The notes: a model not told the origin generated them from the letters alone. A stretch of DNA of 64,000 nucleotides from Flavobacterium sp. J372 (GCF_024699965.1 NZ_JAJOMZ010000004.1:186001-250000); one strand, 5' to 3'; numbered from the stretch's first letter, positions 27,398-37,150 are shown. Made by a program: numbers and translations.

Positions 27398-30202
27398 ATG
27401 AAACATTTTTACCTTGCATTGATTTTCCTGAGTATAACCGTTAATGCTCAGCCGGGAGTTCTGGATAATTCTTTTAACAGCGGTGATAGCGGGCTATACA
27501 AATCCTTGAGATTTTCAAATTCGGGTGGCACAGATCATGTTGCAAGTACTCCGGTGTTATTGCCCAACGGAAAAGTGGTTGTAATTTCACATAAAGATTT
27601 AAAAATTTATAGATTTAATGCTGACTGCACAGTAGATGTAACCTTTCAACCTCTTAGCTATGGTGAAGAGGATGACACGCGATATGATAAATTGTTTCTC
27701 CAGACAGATGGTAAAATTCTTGCTTTGGATTCTATGAGCAAAAAAATTATCAGGCTAAATGAAGATGGCAGTATAGATGCTACTTTTACCCCGCCGGTAT
27801 TTCCTTCGGCAGTCTCACCGTCAACCTATATAAATAGAATAAATTTCCAGGCAGACGGTAAAATCCTGATTACGGGCACATTTTCATCAGTCAACGGAAT
27901 TCCCCAAAAAAACTTTACACGCCTTAATACAAACGGGTCTGTTGATACCACATTCAATATGGGTACAGGCTTTAACCAGGCTACAAGCTCAGCAGTTGCA
28001 CAGCCTGATGGTAAAATAATTGTTGTTGGCCACTTCACTTCTTACAATACAACTTATATTAATAAAATTATAAGACTAAATCCGGATGGCAGCGTTGACC
28101 CGACACTCACTTATGGATCAGGTTCTTCATTTTATTACCAGGGTGCAGCATTTGATGTGAAACTTTTACCCTCTGGAAAAATATTGGTTATCGGCACCGA
28201 AGATTTGTATGTTCATAATAACCTAATGAGGAGAGGCATTGTACGGCTAAACTCAAACGGAAGCTATGATACTACCTTCAGCGTACAGTCATTTACTCCT
28301 GCAATACAGGAGGGATTTACTGAGTTTGCCGTACAGCCCGATGGAAAAATACTTGTTTACAAGGAAGGATACCCTGAGGCAGACTCACAAAATTATTACA
28401 GATTAAATAGTGATGGCTCTAAAGACACGTCATTTACAAGTACCATGGTGTACCTGTATGGACATGTAAACAGGCTTATTGTGCAGCCTGACGGAAAGAT
28501 TATTATTGGAGGGCCTTACAGAAACCCAATTACAGGTATAACCCGTAATGTTATGCACCGCGTTAACAGCGACGGAAGTCTTGATATATCTTTTATGCCC
28601 AATCATGGTGCAAATAACAAAGTATTCAGAAGTTTTGTACAGCAGGATGGAAAGATACTATTGATTGGATCTTTTACCACTTACCAGGATCAATATGCAC
28701 CGGGCATGGCACGAGTTGATATAAACGGAAATCTGGATACTTCCTTTGCAATAGACCCCAGCATAAAAATTGTGGACAATGTTGACGCATACCCTGTGAT
28801 TAAACAGCAAGCAGATGGCAAAATATTAATTGCCGGCACCGGCTATACTGTAAATGGTGTTGTCAAAAACATAATACGGCTACATGCTAATGGTACAATT
28901 GACCAGTCATTTGATTGTATGCCAGGAAACATTCTTGACTTTGAGATTCTGTCAGATGGTAAAATAATTGCATCAGGGATTGCAGGCAGTTTTTATGAGA
29001 ATGGAGCAAAGTTACTGAGACTTAATTCAAATGGAGCAATTGAAGGATCTGTCGGTTTTAAATTCAATCAGGCTCCTATTTCTTTAGAAATTTTGCCAGA
29101 TGGCAAAATTCTGGCTGCCGGAAGATTTAACCTTTATAATAATATATCTACACCAAAGTTAATCAGGCTAAATGCCGACGGCACAAAGGATACATCTTTT
29201 AATTACACACTCCCGCCAGGCGTTACCAACAGTAATGTAGACCGTACGATACAGTTGAACGATGGTAAAGTTTTGATTTCATTTACTAATATTAATACCG
29301 GAAAAGCAAGTATTGCGCGTCTAAATGGAGACGGCTCGCATGATACTTCATTTACTGTGAATGCAGGTACAGTAAGTGGCTCCGGATATTATGGCTTCAA
29401 GCAAATGATATTACTCGAAAACGGCCAGATACTCGTACCTCGTTACAAGTATTACGCTAATTTCAATTCTTTGCCATCACCAAATGTGATATTGCTTGAT
29501 TCTGACGGAACCTGGAATACTGCTTTTGATGTGCCATCGTTTGACGACGACATCCCGTTTTACTCTCTTGCAGGATGTAACAGGCTCATAGTTACAGGAG
29601 ATTTTGAATTACTTGGTTCCCTCTATAAAAATAATATCGCCGCTGTAAATGTTTCGCCAAATCCGGTTCCTCCGTCAGGCGCAAGTATACAATATGCGAA
29701 TCCCGGAGAAACACTTGCAGATCTTGACGTTTCAGGACAAAATATATTATGGTATATGCAGCCCCCAACATGCGAGAACACATACAACGCGTTGTACACG
29801 GCACGTTCTTCTGACGAAACGGATAATGTAGCGCCATTGTCACCAACAACCCCTCTGGTAAATGGAAATACATATTATTGCACCCAAACAGTCAACACTT
29901 TGGAAAGCCTGTTTGCATTGCCGGTGAAAGTGATATTTGGCACACCTGCCGGAACAGAAGACTACGAGACTGCACCAAAGGTAACGCTATACCCTAACCC
30001 AACAGATGGCGTGCTTAAAATAGACTCTGCAACAGCTTTCAGTCATATATATATTTATAACACTGTGGGCCAGCTGGTATTGTCAAAACGCAATAATATT
30101 GCAAATGCCGAGATAGATATGTCACACCTAAATTCAGGGATGTATATAATAAAACTCGAGTCGGTAGATGCGGTCAGCACTCATTCTGTAATCCGTAAAT
30201 AA
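27398..30202 (+). CDS. Delta-60 repeat protein with T9SS sorting domain
   Basis: A 934-residue secreted protein of unknown function. The signal peptide ends VNAQ. About 13 copies of the delta-60 repeat follow (each with a core like QPDGKIIVVGHF or LPDGKILAAGRF, spaced roughly 50 residues, with RLNxDGSxDTSF linkers), forming an expected beta-propeller-like structure over about 20-760. After an irregular spacer with two Cys comes a type A sorting domain (VTLYPNPTDGVLKI to the terminal HSVIRK). The sorting domain indicates export by the type IX system. It is flanked on both sides by near-identical terminators, so it is a single-gene unit. Confidence 0.9.
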   Translation: MKHFYLALIFLSITVNAQPGVLDNSFNSGDSGLYKSLRFSNSGGTDHVASTPVLLPNGKVVVISHKDLKIYRFNADCTVDVTFQPLSYGEEDDTRYDKLFLQTDGKILALDSMSKKIIRLNEDGSIDATFTPPVFPSAVSPSTYINRINFQADGKILITGTFSSVNGIPQKNFTRLNTNGSVDTTFNMGTGFNQATSSAVAQPDGKIIVVGHFTSYNTTYINKIIRLNPDGSVDPTLTYGSGSSFYYQGAAFDVKLLPSGKILVIGTEDLYVHNNLMRRGIVRLNSNGSYDTTFSVQSFTPAIQEGFTEFAVQPDGKILVYKEGYPEADSQNYYRLNSDGSKDTSFTSTMVYLYGHVNRLIVQPDGKIIIGGPYRNPITGITRNVMHRVNSDGSLDISFMPNHGANNKVFRSFVQQDGKILLIGSFTTYQDQYAPGMARVDINGNLDTSFAIDPSIKIVDNVDAYPVIKQQADGKILIAGTGYTVNGVVKNIIRLHANGTIDQSFDCMPGNILDFEILSDGKIIASGIAGSFYENGAKLLRLNSNGAIEGSVGFKFNQAPISLEILPDGKILAAGRFNLYNNISTPKLIRLNADGTKDTSFNYTLPPGVTNSNVDRTIQLNDGKVLISFTNINTGKASIARLNGDGSHDTSFTVNAGTVSGSGYYGFKQMILLENGQILVPRYKYYANFNSLPSPNVILLDSDGTWNTAFDVPSFDDDIPFYSLAGCNRLIVTGDFELLGSLYKNNIAAVNVSPNPVPPSGASIQYANPGETLADLDVSGQNILWYMQPPTCENTYNALYTARSSDETDNVAPLSPTTPLVNGNTYYCTQTVNTLESLFALPVKVIFGTPAGTEDYETAPKVTLYPNPTDGVLKIDSATAFSHIYIYNTVGQLVLSKRNNIANAEIDMSHLNSGMYIIKLESVDAVSTHSVIRK

Positions 30203-30230
30203 TCGACGATTTAAAATTAATACTTATAAT

Positions 30231-30260
30231 AACCCGCACCGAAAGGCTGCGGGTTTTTTT
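30231..30260 (+). terminator. Terminator after the delta-60 gene
   Basis: An 8-bp stem (30231-30238 with 30248-30255), 9-base loop and seven T. It differs from the hairpin at 27295 by one loop base. Confidence 0.9.
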
Positions 30261-30315
30261 GTTTTATCAGCCTAAATACTTATATTTGAGTTTAATAACC
30301 CCTAACCTTTCTCTT

Positions 30316-30486
30316 ATGGGCATCGTTTATCCTCTTATTGCAGTTTTTTTGGCAGCTTTCTTTGTTGTTTATCTGCTATATCTTGCGTTAGTGAAAAGAA
30401 ACATCAGAGAAAAAATGCAGACGGTTGTTTTGCCAGGCTTTTTCTTCCTCTCGGTTTGGGCAGCAATTTATTTTATAGTTTTTTAA
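30316..30486 (+). CDS. Small membrane protein of unknown function
   Basis: A 56-residue protein with two predicted membrane helices separated by a short basic loop (LVKRNIREKMQ). A TATATTTG element at 30281-30288 lies 28 bases before the ATG at 30316, which supports this start rather than one 57 bases upstream. It sits ahead of the queuosine precursor transporter, a neighbourhood I recall from other Flavobacteria. No function is known to me. Confidence 0.6.
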   Translation: MGIVYPLIAVFLAAFFVVYLLYLALVKRNIREKMQTVVLPGFFFLSVWAAIYFIVF

Positions 30487-30554
30487 AACAGCAATATTTC
30501 CTAACAATCTAATCTATCCTAAAAAAACTTTAAATTTGAAGGATTGATTTTATA

Positions 30555-31202
30555 ATGCTCCAAACCAAAAAAGAAACCCTTTACGTAATCCTGGCGGGGA
30601 TATTTATTACCAATGCCATAGTTGCTGAACTTATTGGCGGTAAGCTGATATACGTAGGCTCTGTGCCCATGAGCGTGGGCATTTTACCGTGGCCGGTGGT
30701 TTTCATAACGACCGACCTTATCAATGAATACTTTGGTGAGAAGGGCGTTCGCAAGCTGTCCTTCATCACTGCAGGATTGATTGCCTACTGTTTTTTTGTG
30801 CTGCTTATTGCCATGCGTATTCCGGCAACGGAAGGTATGGGTGTAAGCGATGAAAGCTTCAAAGCTGTCTTCGGGCAAAGCATGTGGATTATTGTCGGCA
30901 GTATTACGGCATTTTTAGTCTCACAGCTGATAGATATCACCATTTTCCATTTTGTAAAGAACAGGACAGGTGATAAAATGCTGTGGCTTCGCAGTACGGG
31001 TTCTACAGTAATATCACAGTTCTTTGACAGCTTTATTGTTCTGGGAATTGCCTTTTGGATGACAGGCCAAATGGATAACGAAACTTATATAAAATCAGGG
31101 CTTACAGGCTATGGAGTAAAGCTTGGTATAGCAATACTGCTTACTCCGATAATTTATTTAGCACATTCGCTTATTGACAAATATATAGACAATAAATCAT
31201 GA
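30555..31202 (+). CDS. yhhQ: Queuosine precursor transporter (YhhQ/VUT family)
   Basis: A 215-residue inner-membrane protein with about six helices that imports queuosine precursors such as preQ0 or preQ1. Family features include NAIVAELIGGKLIY, the FITTDLINEYFGEKGVRKL segment and STVISQFFDSFIVLGIAFW. TAAATTTG at 30531-30538 gives a likely -7 element with a very short leader. The stop overlaps the start of tag by four bases. Confidence 0.92.
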   Translation: MLQTKKETLYVILAGIFITNAIVAELIGGKLIYVGSVPMSVGILPWPVVFITTDLINEYFGEKGVRKLSFITAGLIAYCFFVLLIAMRIPATEGMGVSDESFKAVFGQSMWIIVGSITAFLVSQLIDITIFHFVKNRTGDKMLWLRSTGSTVISQFFDSFIVLGIAFWMTGQMDNETYIKSGLTGYGVKLGIAILLTPIIYLAHSLIDKYIDNKS

Positions 31203-31762
31203 AAGAAATAGTACGCTGCGGCTGGTGCAAAGGCGACCCGCTTTATGAGCGCTACCATGACGAAGAATGGGGAAAACCGGTTTATGATGACGAAACTCTG
31301 TTTGAATTCCTGTTGCTCGAAACATTTCAGGCTGGGCTTAGCTGGATAACCATACTACGCAAGCGGGAGAGTTTTGCTGAGGCTTTTGATAACTTCGACT
31401 ATAAGAAGATTGCAAAGTATGATAAGGAGAAGCAGCACGAACTGTTGCAAAACCCAGGTATCATTCGTAACAGGCTGAAGGTTGCGGCGGCTATAAGCAA
31501 CGCGCAGGCATTTATGAAAGTGCAGGAAGAGTTCGGCTCGTTCTCTAAGTACTTTTGGAATTTTACCGATGGTAAACCAATTGACAATAAACCCGAATCA
31601 TTAAAAGGTGTCCCTGCCACCACTCCCCTTTCAGATGCCATTAGCAAAGACATGAAAAAGCGCGGTTTTAAATTTGTAGGCTCAACTGTTATCTATGCCC
31701 ATATGCAGGCAACCGGTATGGTGAATGATCACATTGCTTCTTGCTCTTTCAGGGAATATTAG
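31199..31762 (+). CDS. tag: DNA-3-methyladenine glycosylase I
   Basis: A 187-residue base-excision repair enzyme that removes 3-methyladenine from DNA. It has the N-terminal CGWCKGDPLYERYHDEEWG, which supplies a zinc ligand and the conserved loop, the LETFQAGLSWITILRKRE helix and the C-terminal YAHMQATGMVNDHIASCSF, with the remaining zinc ligands. It is coupled to yhhQ by an ATGA overlap. Confidence 0.95.
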   Translation: MKEIVRCGWCKGDPLYERYHDEEWGKPVYDDETLFEFLLLETFQAGLSWITILRKRESFAEAFDNFDYKKIAKYDKEKQHELLQNPGIIRNRLKVAAAISNAQAFMKVQEEFGSFSKYFWNFTDGKPIDNKPESLKGVPATTPLSDAISKDMKKRGFKFVGSTVIYAHMQATGMVNDHIASCSFREY

Positions 31763-31803
31763 AACTATAGAATGTTGTATTTAGACTGCACGACTGTACA
31801 AAT

Positions 31804-31832
31804 AAAAAAGTCCCGCCATACAGCGGGACTTT
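31804..31832. terminator. Bidirectional terminator between tag and ahcY
   Basis: A 10-bp stem (31807-31816 with 31823-31832) with a 6-base loop. An A-run on the left serves as the T tract on the minus strand; the right side has only three T. It lies between convergent tag and ahcY and serves ahcY best. Confidence 0.85.
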
Positions 31833-31873
31833 CTATCTAATTTAATGATCTAAAATTCAAATAATCCTGAAGA

Positions 31874-33191
31874 TTAATACCTGTAATACTCCGGCTTAAA
31901 TGGCCCTTGTACCTCAACACCAATGTAAGCAGCCTGCCCTTCAGAAAGCGTTTCCAGCTCTACACCAAGTTTGGCAAGGTGAAGTGATGCTACTTTCTCA
32001 TCAAGGTGCTTAGGCAGCATATAAACATCATTTTCGTACTTGTCGCTATTGTTCCAAAGCTCTATCTGCGCAAGTGTCTGGTTTGTAAATGAATTACTCA
32101 TTACAAAGCTTGGGTGGCCTGTAGCACAGCCAAGGTTTACAAGGCGCCCTTCAGCAAGGATTATTATATCTTTACCGTTAATGGTATATTTGTCAACCTG
32201 AGGCTTTATTTCAACTTTAGAAGAGCCGTGGTTCTTGTTAAGCCAAGCCATGTCAATTTCATTGTCAAAGTGGCCAATGTTACAAACCACAGTTTTATCT
32301 TTCATAGCCTCGAAATGACGGCCTACTACGATGTCTTTGTTACCTGTAGTAGTGATGATGATATCAGCATTGCCAACAACCGTGTCAAGCCTTTTCACTT
32401 CGTAACCGTCCATTGCAGCCTGTAGCGCACAAATCGGGTCAATTTCGGTAACAGCAACTATAGAACCCGCACCACGGAAAGAAGCCGCAGTACCTTTACC
32501 TACGTCACCATAACCGCAAACCACTACCCTTTTACCCGCAAGCATAAGGTCAGTAGCACGGCGAATAGCATCTACAGCACTCTCTTTACAGCCGTATTTG
32601 TTATCGAATTTCGATTTTGTAACCGAGTCGTTTACGTTGATAGCCGGCATAACAAGCGTACCGTTTTTCACCCTTTCATAAAGACGGTGAACACCTGTAG
32701 TAGTTTCTTCAGAAAGCCCTTTTATACCTGCAGCAAGTTCAGGGTAACGGTCAAACACCATATTGGTAAGGTCACCCCCCGTCATCAAGAATCATGTTAA
32801 GCGGCTGGCGGTCTTCACCAAAGAAAAGTGTCTGCTCTATACACCAGTCAAACTCCTCTTCATTAAGGCCTTTCCATGCATATACCTGTATGCCGGCAGC
32901 AGCAATTGCAGCAGCAGCATGGTCTTGCGTAGAGAATATGTTGCATGAGCTCCAGGTAACCTCTGCACCAAGGGCAACAAGCGTTTCTATAAGCACGGCT
33001 GTTTGTATGGTCATGTGCAGGCAGCCTGCTATGCGTGCGCCTTTAAGTGGCTGCTCGTTTTTATATTCTTCACGAAGCGCCATAAGGCCCGGCATTTCAG
33101 CTTCTGCAAGCTGTATTTCTTTCCTTCCCCATTCAGCAAGGGCAATATCTTTAACTTTATATGCCACGTAAGGCATTGTGGTTGTACTCAT
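31874..33191 (-). CDS. ahcY: Adenosylhomocysteinase, one frameshift
   Basis: Hydrolyses S-adenosylhomocysteine to adenosine and homocysteine, in the SAM cycle. The ATG at 33191 gives [22 protein letters not shown]. The N-terminal substrate domain has [16 protein letters not shown] and [16 protein letters not shown]; the NAD domain has [16 protein letters not shown]; the C-terminus is the conserved PFKPEYYRY. The frame breaks at NMILDDGG: the C6 run at 32775-32780 has one base too many, and five C restore [17 protein letters not shown], giving 438 residues, the normal length. TAAATTTG on the minus strand (33225-33232) is a likely -7 element. The break is most likely a sequence error in a conserved housekeeping gene. 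Confidence 0.94.
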
Positions 33192-33318
33192 GAATAATGT
33201 ATATTTGTGATTACGAAATTTTTGCAAATTTAGTGAATTGATTTGTAATCATAAGCTCAACGTTTCATAATAAAATTGAGCATTACATTTTAATTCGCTG
33301 AAAAACAACCTCATTTAA

Positions 33319-33948
33319 ATGCCGCTGTATAAATCTGAAGAAGTACTGCCCGGGACACGCCTCCTCATCTGGAAAATCACAGAAAGTGAAGAAGAGCTTG
33401 GCGCTATTGACCTGAAGCCTGCCTGCCACGGCCGTATAGACCGCATGAAAAGCAGCCAGCATCGGAGGGGTTTCCTCAGTGTACGGTGGCTTCTGAAGGA
33501 AGCAGGCTACACTGATTTTGACCTGCATTATGATGCTGACGGCAAACCTTACCTTGAAGATGGCAACTATATCTCGATTACCCATTCATACGGTTTCTCT
33601 GCAATTATTGTGAGTGACAGAAATGTTGGCATAGACATGGAACTGCGGCGTGAAAAAGTCATAACTATTGCAGATAAGTTTGTTGACAGGGAGTTTGCAT
33701 ATCTCGACCCAATGCATCTGGATACTTACATGCAGATGCTGATTGTGATTTGGGGTGTGAAGGAAGCTGTTTTCAAAATGATTTCGCGTGACGGCCTTAG
33801 CTTTAAGCAGCATATGGATGTTTTGCCATTTGAATATGCTTCAGGCAATGGCAGCGCTAAGGTTATATTTGAAGAAATTAATAAAAACTACCGTTTCTTA
33901 TTCGAGGAGATTGAAGATTTTACGCTGGTATATTCTTTTGAAAACTAA
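33319..33948 (+). CDS. 4'-phosphopantetheinyl transferase superfamily protein
   Basis: A 209-residue enzyme that would transfer phosphopantetheine from CoA to carrier proteins. The key motifs are present: NVGIDMELRREKV (the GxDxE-type magnesium site) and the IWGVKEAVFKMISRDG (WxxKEA) motif; ISITHSYGFSAIIVS precedes them. It is a Sfp-type rather than AcpS-type protein by length. It lies five bases before pnuC. The carrier protein it serves cannot be told from context. Confidence 0.88.
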   Translation: MPLYKSEEVLPGTRLLIWKITESEEELGAIDLKPACHGRIDRMKSSQHRRGFLSVRWLLKEAGYTDFDLHYDADGKPYLEDGNYISITHSYGFSAIIVSDRNVGIDMELRREKVITIADKFVDREFAYLDPMHLDTYMQMLIVIWGVKEAVFKMISRDGLSFKQHMDVLPFEYASGNGSAKVIFEEINKNYRFLFEEIEDFTLVYSFEN

Positions 33949-33953
33949 AGCTG

Positions 33954-34588
33954 ATGAATGAATTTATTGATTTGGTCTTCAGCCAGTTTAATGGTTACAC
34001 CCCTTTTGTTTTGGGCCTTGAGCTTATTGCTGTAATTCTCGGGCTTTTTAGCGTTATGTTTTCTGCCCGCAACAGCATCTGGCTTTACCCAACCGGGCTG
34101 GTAAGTACGGGTATATTTATTTACCTGATGTATACTGCAACATTATATGGTGACCTTATTGTAAACCTATATTATTTTTACATGAGCGCTTACGGCTGGC
34201 TGCTGTGGAGCAACATCAACAGTAGCGAAAGCCTTACAATTACCCGCGCAACACTTAAAGATAACCAAAAATGTATATTGATATTCAGTGTTTCAGTTAT
34301 ATTTGTCACTGGGGTATATGTCTGGTTCAACATGTTTGGCCCCTGGTGGACGTATGTTGACATATTTACAACAGGGCTTTTCTTTGTTGGGATGTGGCTG
34401 CTTGCCAAAAGGAAAATTGAGAACTGGATATACCTTATTATCGGCGATATCATTGTGGTACCGCTTTTTTCTATAAAGGATTGGTGTTTACAGCAATCTT
34501 TTATATCATAATAACTATAATTGCCATTTTTGGTTACAGGGCATGGAACAAAATATTACTAAACAGCAAACCGGCACAATCAATGTAG
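33954..34588 (+). CDS. pnuC: PnuC nicotinamide riboside/mononucleotide transporter, one frameshift
   Basis: Inner-membrane importer of NAD precursors, about 211 residues and seven helices. Family features are ARNSIWLYPTGLVSTGIFIYLM and the YYFYMSAYGWLLW segment. The open frame stops at 34511, but adding one T to the T6 run at 34465-34470 restores the usual last helix (VPLFFYKGLVFTAIFYIIIT) and continues to the TAG at 34586-34588. The restored gene overlaps the start of the next gene by 46 bases. Usual flavobacterial neighbours include a NadR-like ATPase; none is present here. Confidence 0.88.
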
Positions 34589-36423
34589 CCATATATAGCA
34601 ATACTGCACAAACTGATTTAGCAAATAAACTCTTGCAATTTATTGCACCCGACGGAAGAGAAGCCCGCGAATTTGCTTTTGAAGTAAAAAGCTTGAATGC
34701 CGCCATAAATTCACAAGATGCGCTTAGTATTATCTTTGAGCACACCAATGATAATGAAGCCAAAAAAGTTGCACAGTTTTTTGAAAATAATGGCCTGCCA
34801 CACATTATAGCGGTTAGCGATGAAATAAATGAAACGGCTAAAAATATCATACTGTCGCTGGAAAAAGCACTTGATTCCGGCTTTACAGTAGCAGATTTTA
34901 TACAGATTTATAATCAGGGAACATCTATTGATGCATTGCGCCGCCAGCTTACCATATTCAGGAATGGCCTTTCACGCATCACTCTCGAAAAACCGGCTTT
35001 GCTTAATGACGGCATCTGCCCGATTGATGAAGAAAAAGCTATTGACCATGCTGCTTATTTTGACAGTAAAAAAGACAACTTCAAGCTCAAGAAGTTTGTT
35101 CCGGCATCCGGCGCAGCAAGCCGGATGTTTAAATTTGCCTGTACCTTTATTGCAGAGTATAATCCTGCAAAAGAAACAATCAATGCCTACATAAACCGCA
35201 GGGGAGATACTGCACTCAGTGTTTTTTTAGTAGGCATAGACAAACTCCCATTTTACAATGAAGTGTTAGCGGTGATGAAAACCCACCCGGATTACAATAC
35301 ATGGGATAAAAATTTACGCTATTACAATTTCATAAAAACAATGTTGGGTAGTGGTGAATTTGACTTTGCCAACAAACCTAAGGGAATACTCCCATTCCAT
35401 CAATATGAGGGCTTTACGGCAACACCGGTTTATGAACATTTAAAAGAAGCGGTAGCCTACGCTGCATCACAAGGAAAAACAAATGTGCATTTCACTATTT
35501 CAGAAGAGCATGTTGACGGATTTCTTGACGCAATTAAAGCTGTAAAAAGCAATATTGAAGCATCATCAGGCATAAGCATTAACTTCAACTTCTCTTACCA
35601 GCATAAACAGACTGATACCCTGGCAGTTGATTTAAACAATAATCCTTTCCGCACAGATACAGGAGAATTACTTTTCAGGCCCGGCGGGCATGGTGCACTG
35701 ATAGAAAATCTGAATAACCTTGATGCAGATATTGTTTTTATTAAAAATATAGATAATGTAAGCCATAACAATATAGAAGTTATCGCTCTTTACAAAAAAG
35801 CCCTTGCAGGAATGCTTATAAAGCTTCAGGAAAAGATATTCGGCTACCTTGAAATTATTGATGGCGGCCATCTTACCGATGCACAACTCAATTCAATGTT
35901 TGCTTTTGTGAAAAATGAGCTTTCAGTACAAATCCCTGACGATGTTGCAAAATACACAAAAGGCTACAGGATTGATTATATAAAAGACCTGCTTAACAGG
36001 CCGCTTCGTGTATGTGGCATGGTAAAGAATGAAGGCGAACCCGGCGGCGGGCCATTTTGGATTAAAGGTGAGCAGGGAAGGCTTTCGCTGCAAATAGTGG
36101 AAAGCTCGCAGATTGACCTGCAAAATCCTGCACAAAAACAGATTTTTGAAAAATCTGAATTCTTTAATCCGGTTGACCTTGTATGTGGCTTAAAGAACTA
36201 CAAAGGCGAATATTTTGACCTGCACGAGTATGTAGATAACTCAACAGGCTTTATTGTGTATAAAAACAAGTACGGTAAAGACCTGAAATCTTATGAACTC
36301 CCCGGACTATGGAATGGAGCAATGGCGCGATGGCTTACGGTTTTTGCGGAAGTACCCCTGGCAACCTTTAACCCGGTGAAGACAGTAAATGATTTATTGA
36401 AACCCGCACACCAGCCGAAATAA
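34543..36423 (+). CDS. DUF4301 protein with an extra N-terminal domain
   Basis: A 626-residue cytoplasmic protein of unknown function. Residues from about 110 onwards match the DUF4301 family as I recall it (the strongly conserved LKKFVPASGAASRMFK, then PKGILPFHQY, FTISEEHVDGF, FRPGGHGALIENLN, RPLRVCGMVKNEGEPGGGPFW and the C-terminal LPGLWNGAMARW). Homologues are usually near 510 residues. The first 110 residues (from MEQNITKQQTG) are extra and look like a small alpha/beta domain; I do not recognise it. The start overlaps pnuC by 46 bases and there is no later in-frame ATG before the conserved core, which supports the long form. Confidence 0.8.
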   Translation: MEQNITKQQTGTINVAIYSNTAQTDLANKLLQFIAPDGREAREFAFEVKSLNAAINSQDALSIIFEHTNDNEAKKVAQFFENNGLPHIIAVSDEINETAKNIILSLEKALDSGFTVADFIQIYNQGTSIDALRRQLTIFRNGLSRITLEKPALLNDGICPIDEEKAIDHAAYFDSKKDNFKLKKFVPASGAASRMFKFACTFIAEYNPAKETINAYINRRGDTALSVFLVGIDKLPFYNEVLAVMKTHPDYNTWDKNLRYYNFIKTMLGSGEFDFANKPKGILPFHQYEGFTATPVYEHLKEAVAYAASQGKTNVHFTISEEHVDGFLDAIKAVKSNIEASSGISINFNFSYQHKQTDTLAVDLNNNPFRTDTGELLFRPGGHGALIENLNNLDADIVFIKNIDNVSHNNIEVIALYKKALAGMLIKLQEKIFGYLEIIDGGHLTDAQLNSMFAFVKNELSVQIPDDVAKYTKGYRIDYIKDLLNRPLRVCGMVKNEGEPGGGPFWIKGEQGRLSLQIVESSQIDLQNPAQKQIFEKSEFFNPVDLVCGLKNYKGEYFDLHEYVDNSTGFIVYKNKYGKDLKSYELPGLWNGAMARWLTVFAEVPLATFNPVKTVNDLLKPAHQPK

Positions 36424-36503
36424 TTTCAGATTGAAAATTTCGGATTTTTGATTTTGCTATCGATTCAGCAAATCTTAAATCTTATATCATAAACGTAAAC
36501 CAA

Positions 36504-36905
36504 ATGAATACTGAAACCATTATAAAAGAGCTTGACTACAAGGCCGTTCGCAGCAGTGGCGCGGGCGGGCAGAATGTCAATAAGGTTTCATCAAAAGTGG
36601 TACTCAGCTTTAATTTACCTGCCTCGCAATCACTTTCTGAAGACGAAAAGACGCTTGCCATGCAAAACCTCGCATCAAAACTAACTTCAGATGGCATATT
36701 TATCCTGCAATGTGATGAAGACCGCAGCCAGCTGCGCAATAAAGAAATTGTTACAAGACGCTTTCTTACAATAATGGAAAATGCCCTTAAAGTAAAGAAA
36801 GCCAGAAAGCCCACCAAAATTCCAAGGTCTGTTATTGAAAAACGTATCAGGGCAAAGCGTAATCAAAGCGAAAAAAAGGAAGGACGCAGAAGGCCGGATT
36901 TTTAG
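36504..36905 (+). CDS. arfB: Peptidyl-tRNA hydrolase ArfB (ribosome rescue)
   Basis: A 133-residue class-I release-factor-like protein that frees stalled ribosomes. The catalytic GGQ is at residues 21-23 (SGAGGQNVNKVSSKV). The C-terminal basic tail (KIPRSVIEKRIRAKRNQSEKK) fits the mRNA channel, as in ArfB/YaeJ. It has no codon-recognition domain. Confidence 0.93.
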   Translation: MNTETIIKELDYKAVRSSGAGGQNVNKVSSKVVLSFNLPASQSLSEDEKTLAMQNLASKLTSDGIFILQCDEDRSQLRNKEIVTRRFLTIMENALKVKKARKPTKIPRSVIEKRIRAKRNQSEKKEGRRRPDF

Positions 36906-36971
36906 ATCATTCGATTTTTCAACTGCAAGACTCTATATTGTATATTCTAATATTCTAAAAATCGAATGATC
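36905..36971. repeat. 15-bp perfect inverted repeat between arfB and the TPP riboswitch
   Basis: GATCATTCGATTTTT at 36905-36919 pairs perfectly with 36957-36971 across a 37-base AT-rich loop. The left arm begins at the arfB stop codon. There is no T tract directly after. It might act as a terminator-like structure for arfB, as a protein site, or be a remnant of a small mobile repeat. Confidence 0.6.
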
Positions 36972-36986
36972 GAATAATCTTTTTCC

Positions 36987-36994
36987 TATCTTTG
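36987..36994 (+). promoter_or_regulatory. -7 promoter element of the TPP riboswitch transcript
   Basis: TATCTTTG matches TAnnTTTG and lies seven bases before the first conserved bases of the riboswitch, so the aptamer begins at or near the 5' end of the RNA. Confidence 0.65.
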
Positions 36995-37000
36995 CCGCGT

Positions 37001-37080
37001 CTCAAAGGGGTGCCCTACTATTCGGGCTGAGATCATACCCAACGAACCTGGGCAGGTAATGCTGCCAAGGGAAAAGGCAA
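37001..37080 (+). ncRNA. TPP riboswitch (THI element)
   Basis: The conserved blocks of the thiamine pyrophosphate aptamer appear in order: GGGGTGCCC, GGGCTGAGATCATACCC, GAACCTG, and GGTAATGCTGCC followed by AAGGGAAAAGG. The spacing matches the consensus. It lies 92 bases before a TonB-dependent receptor and very likely controls it by thiamine status. The expression platform is discussed at 37151. Confidence 0.95.
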
Positions 37081-37150
37081 AAAAGCGGAGTGCACGCCGT
37101 ACTATGCCACAACAAAACCATTATTACTAACAAAGAATAATGCCCCTTTT

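Noticed and set aside
27398..30202. Regular repeats as a CRISPR or tandem DNA repeat
   Set aside because: The repeats are at protein level (delta-60 units) and are too diverged and too long in period for a CRISPR array.
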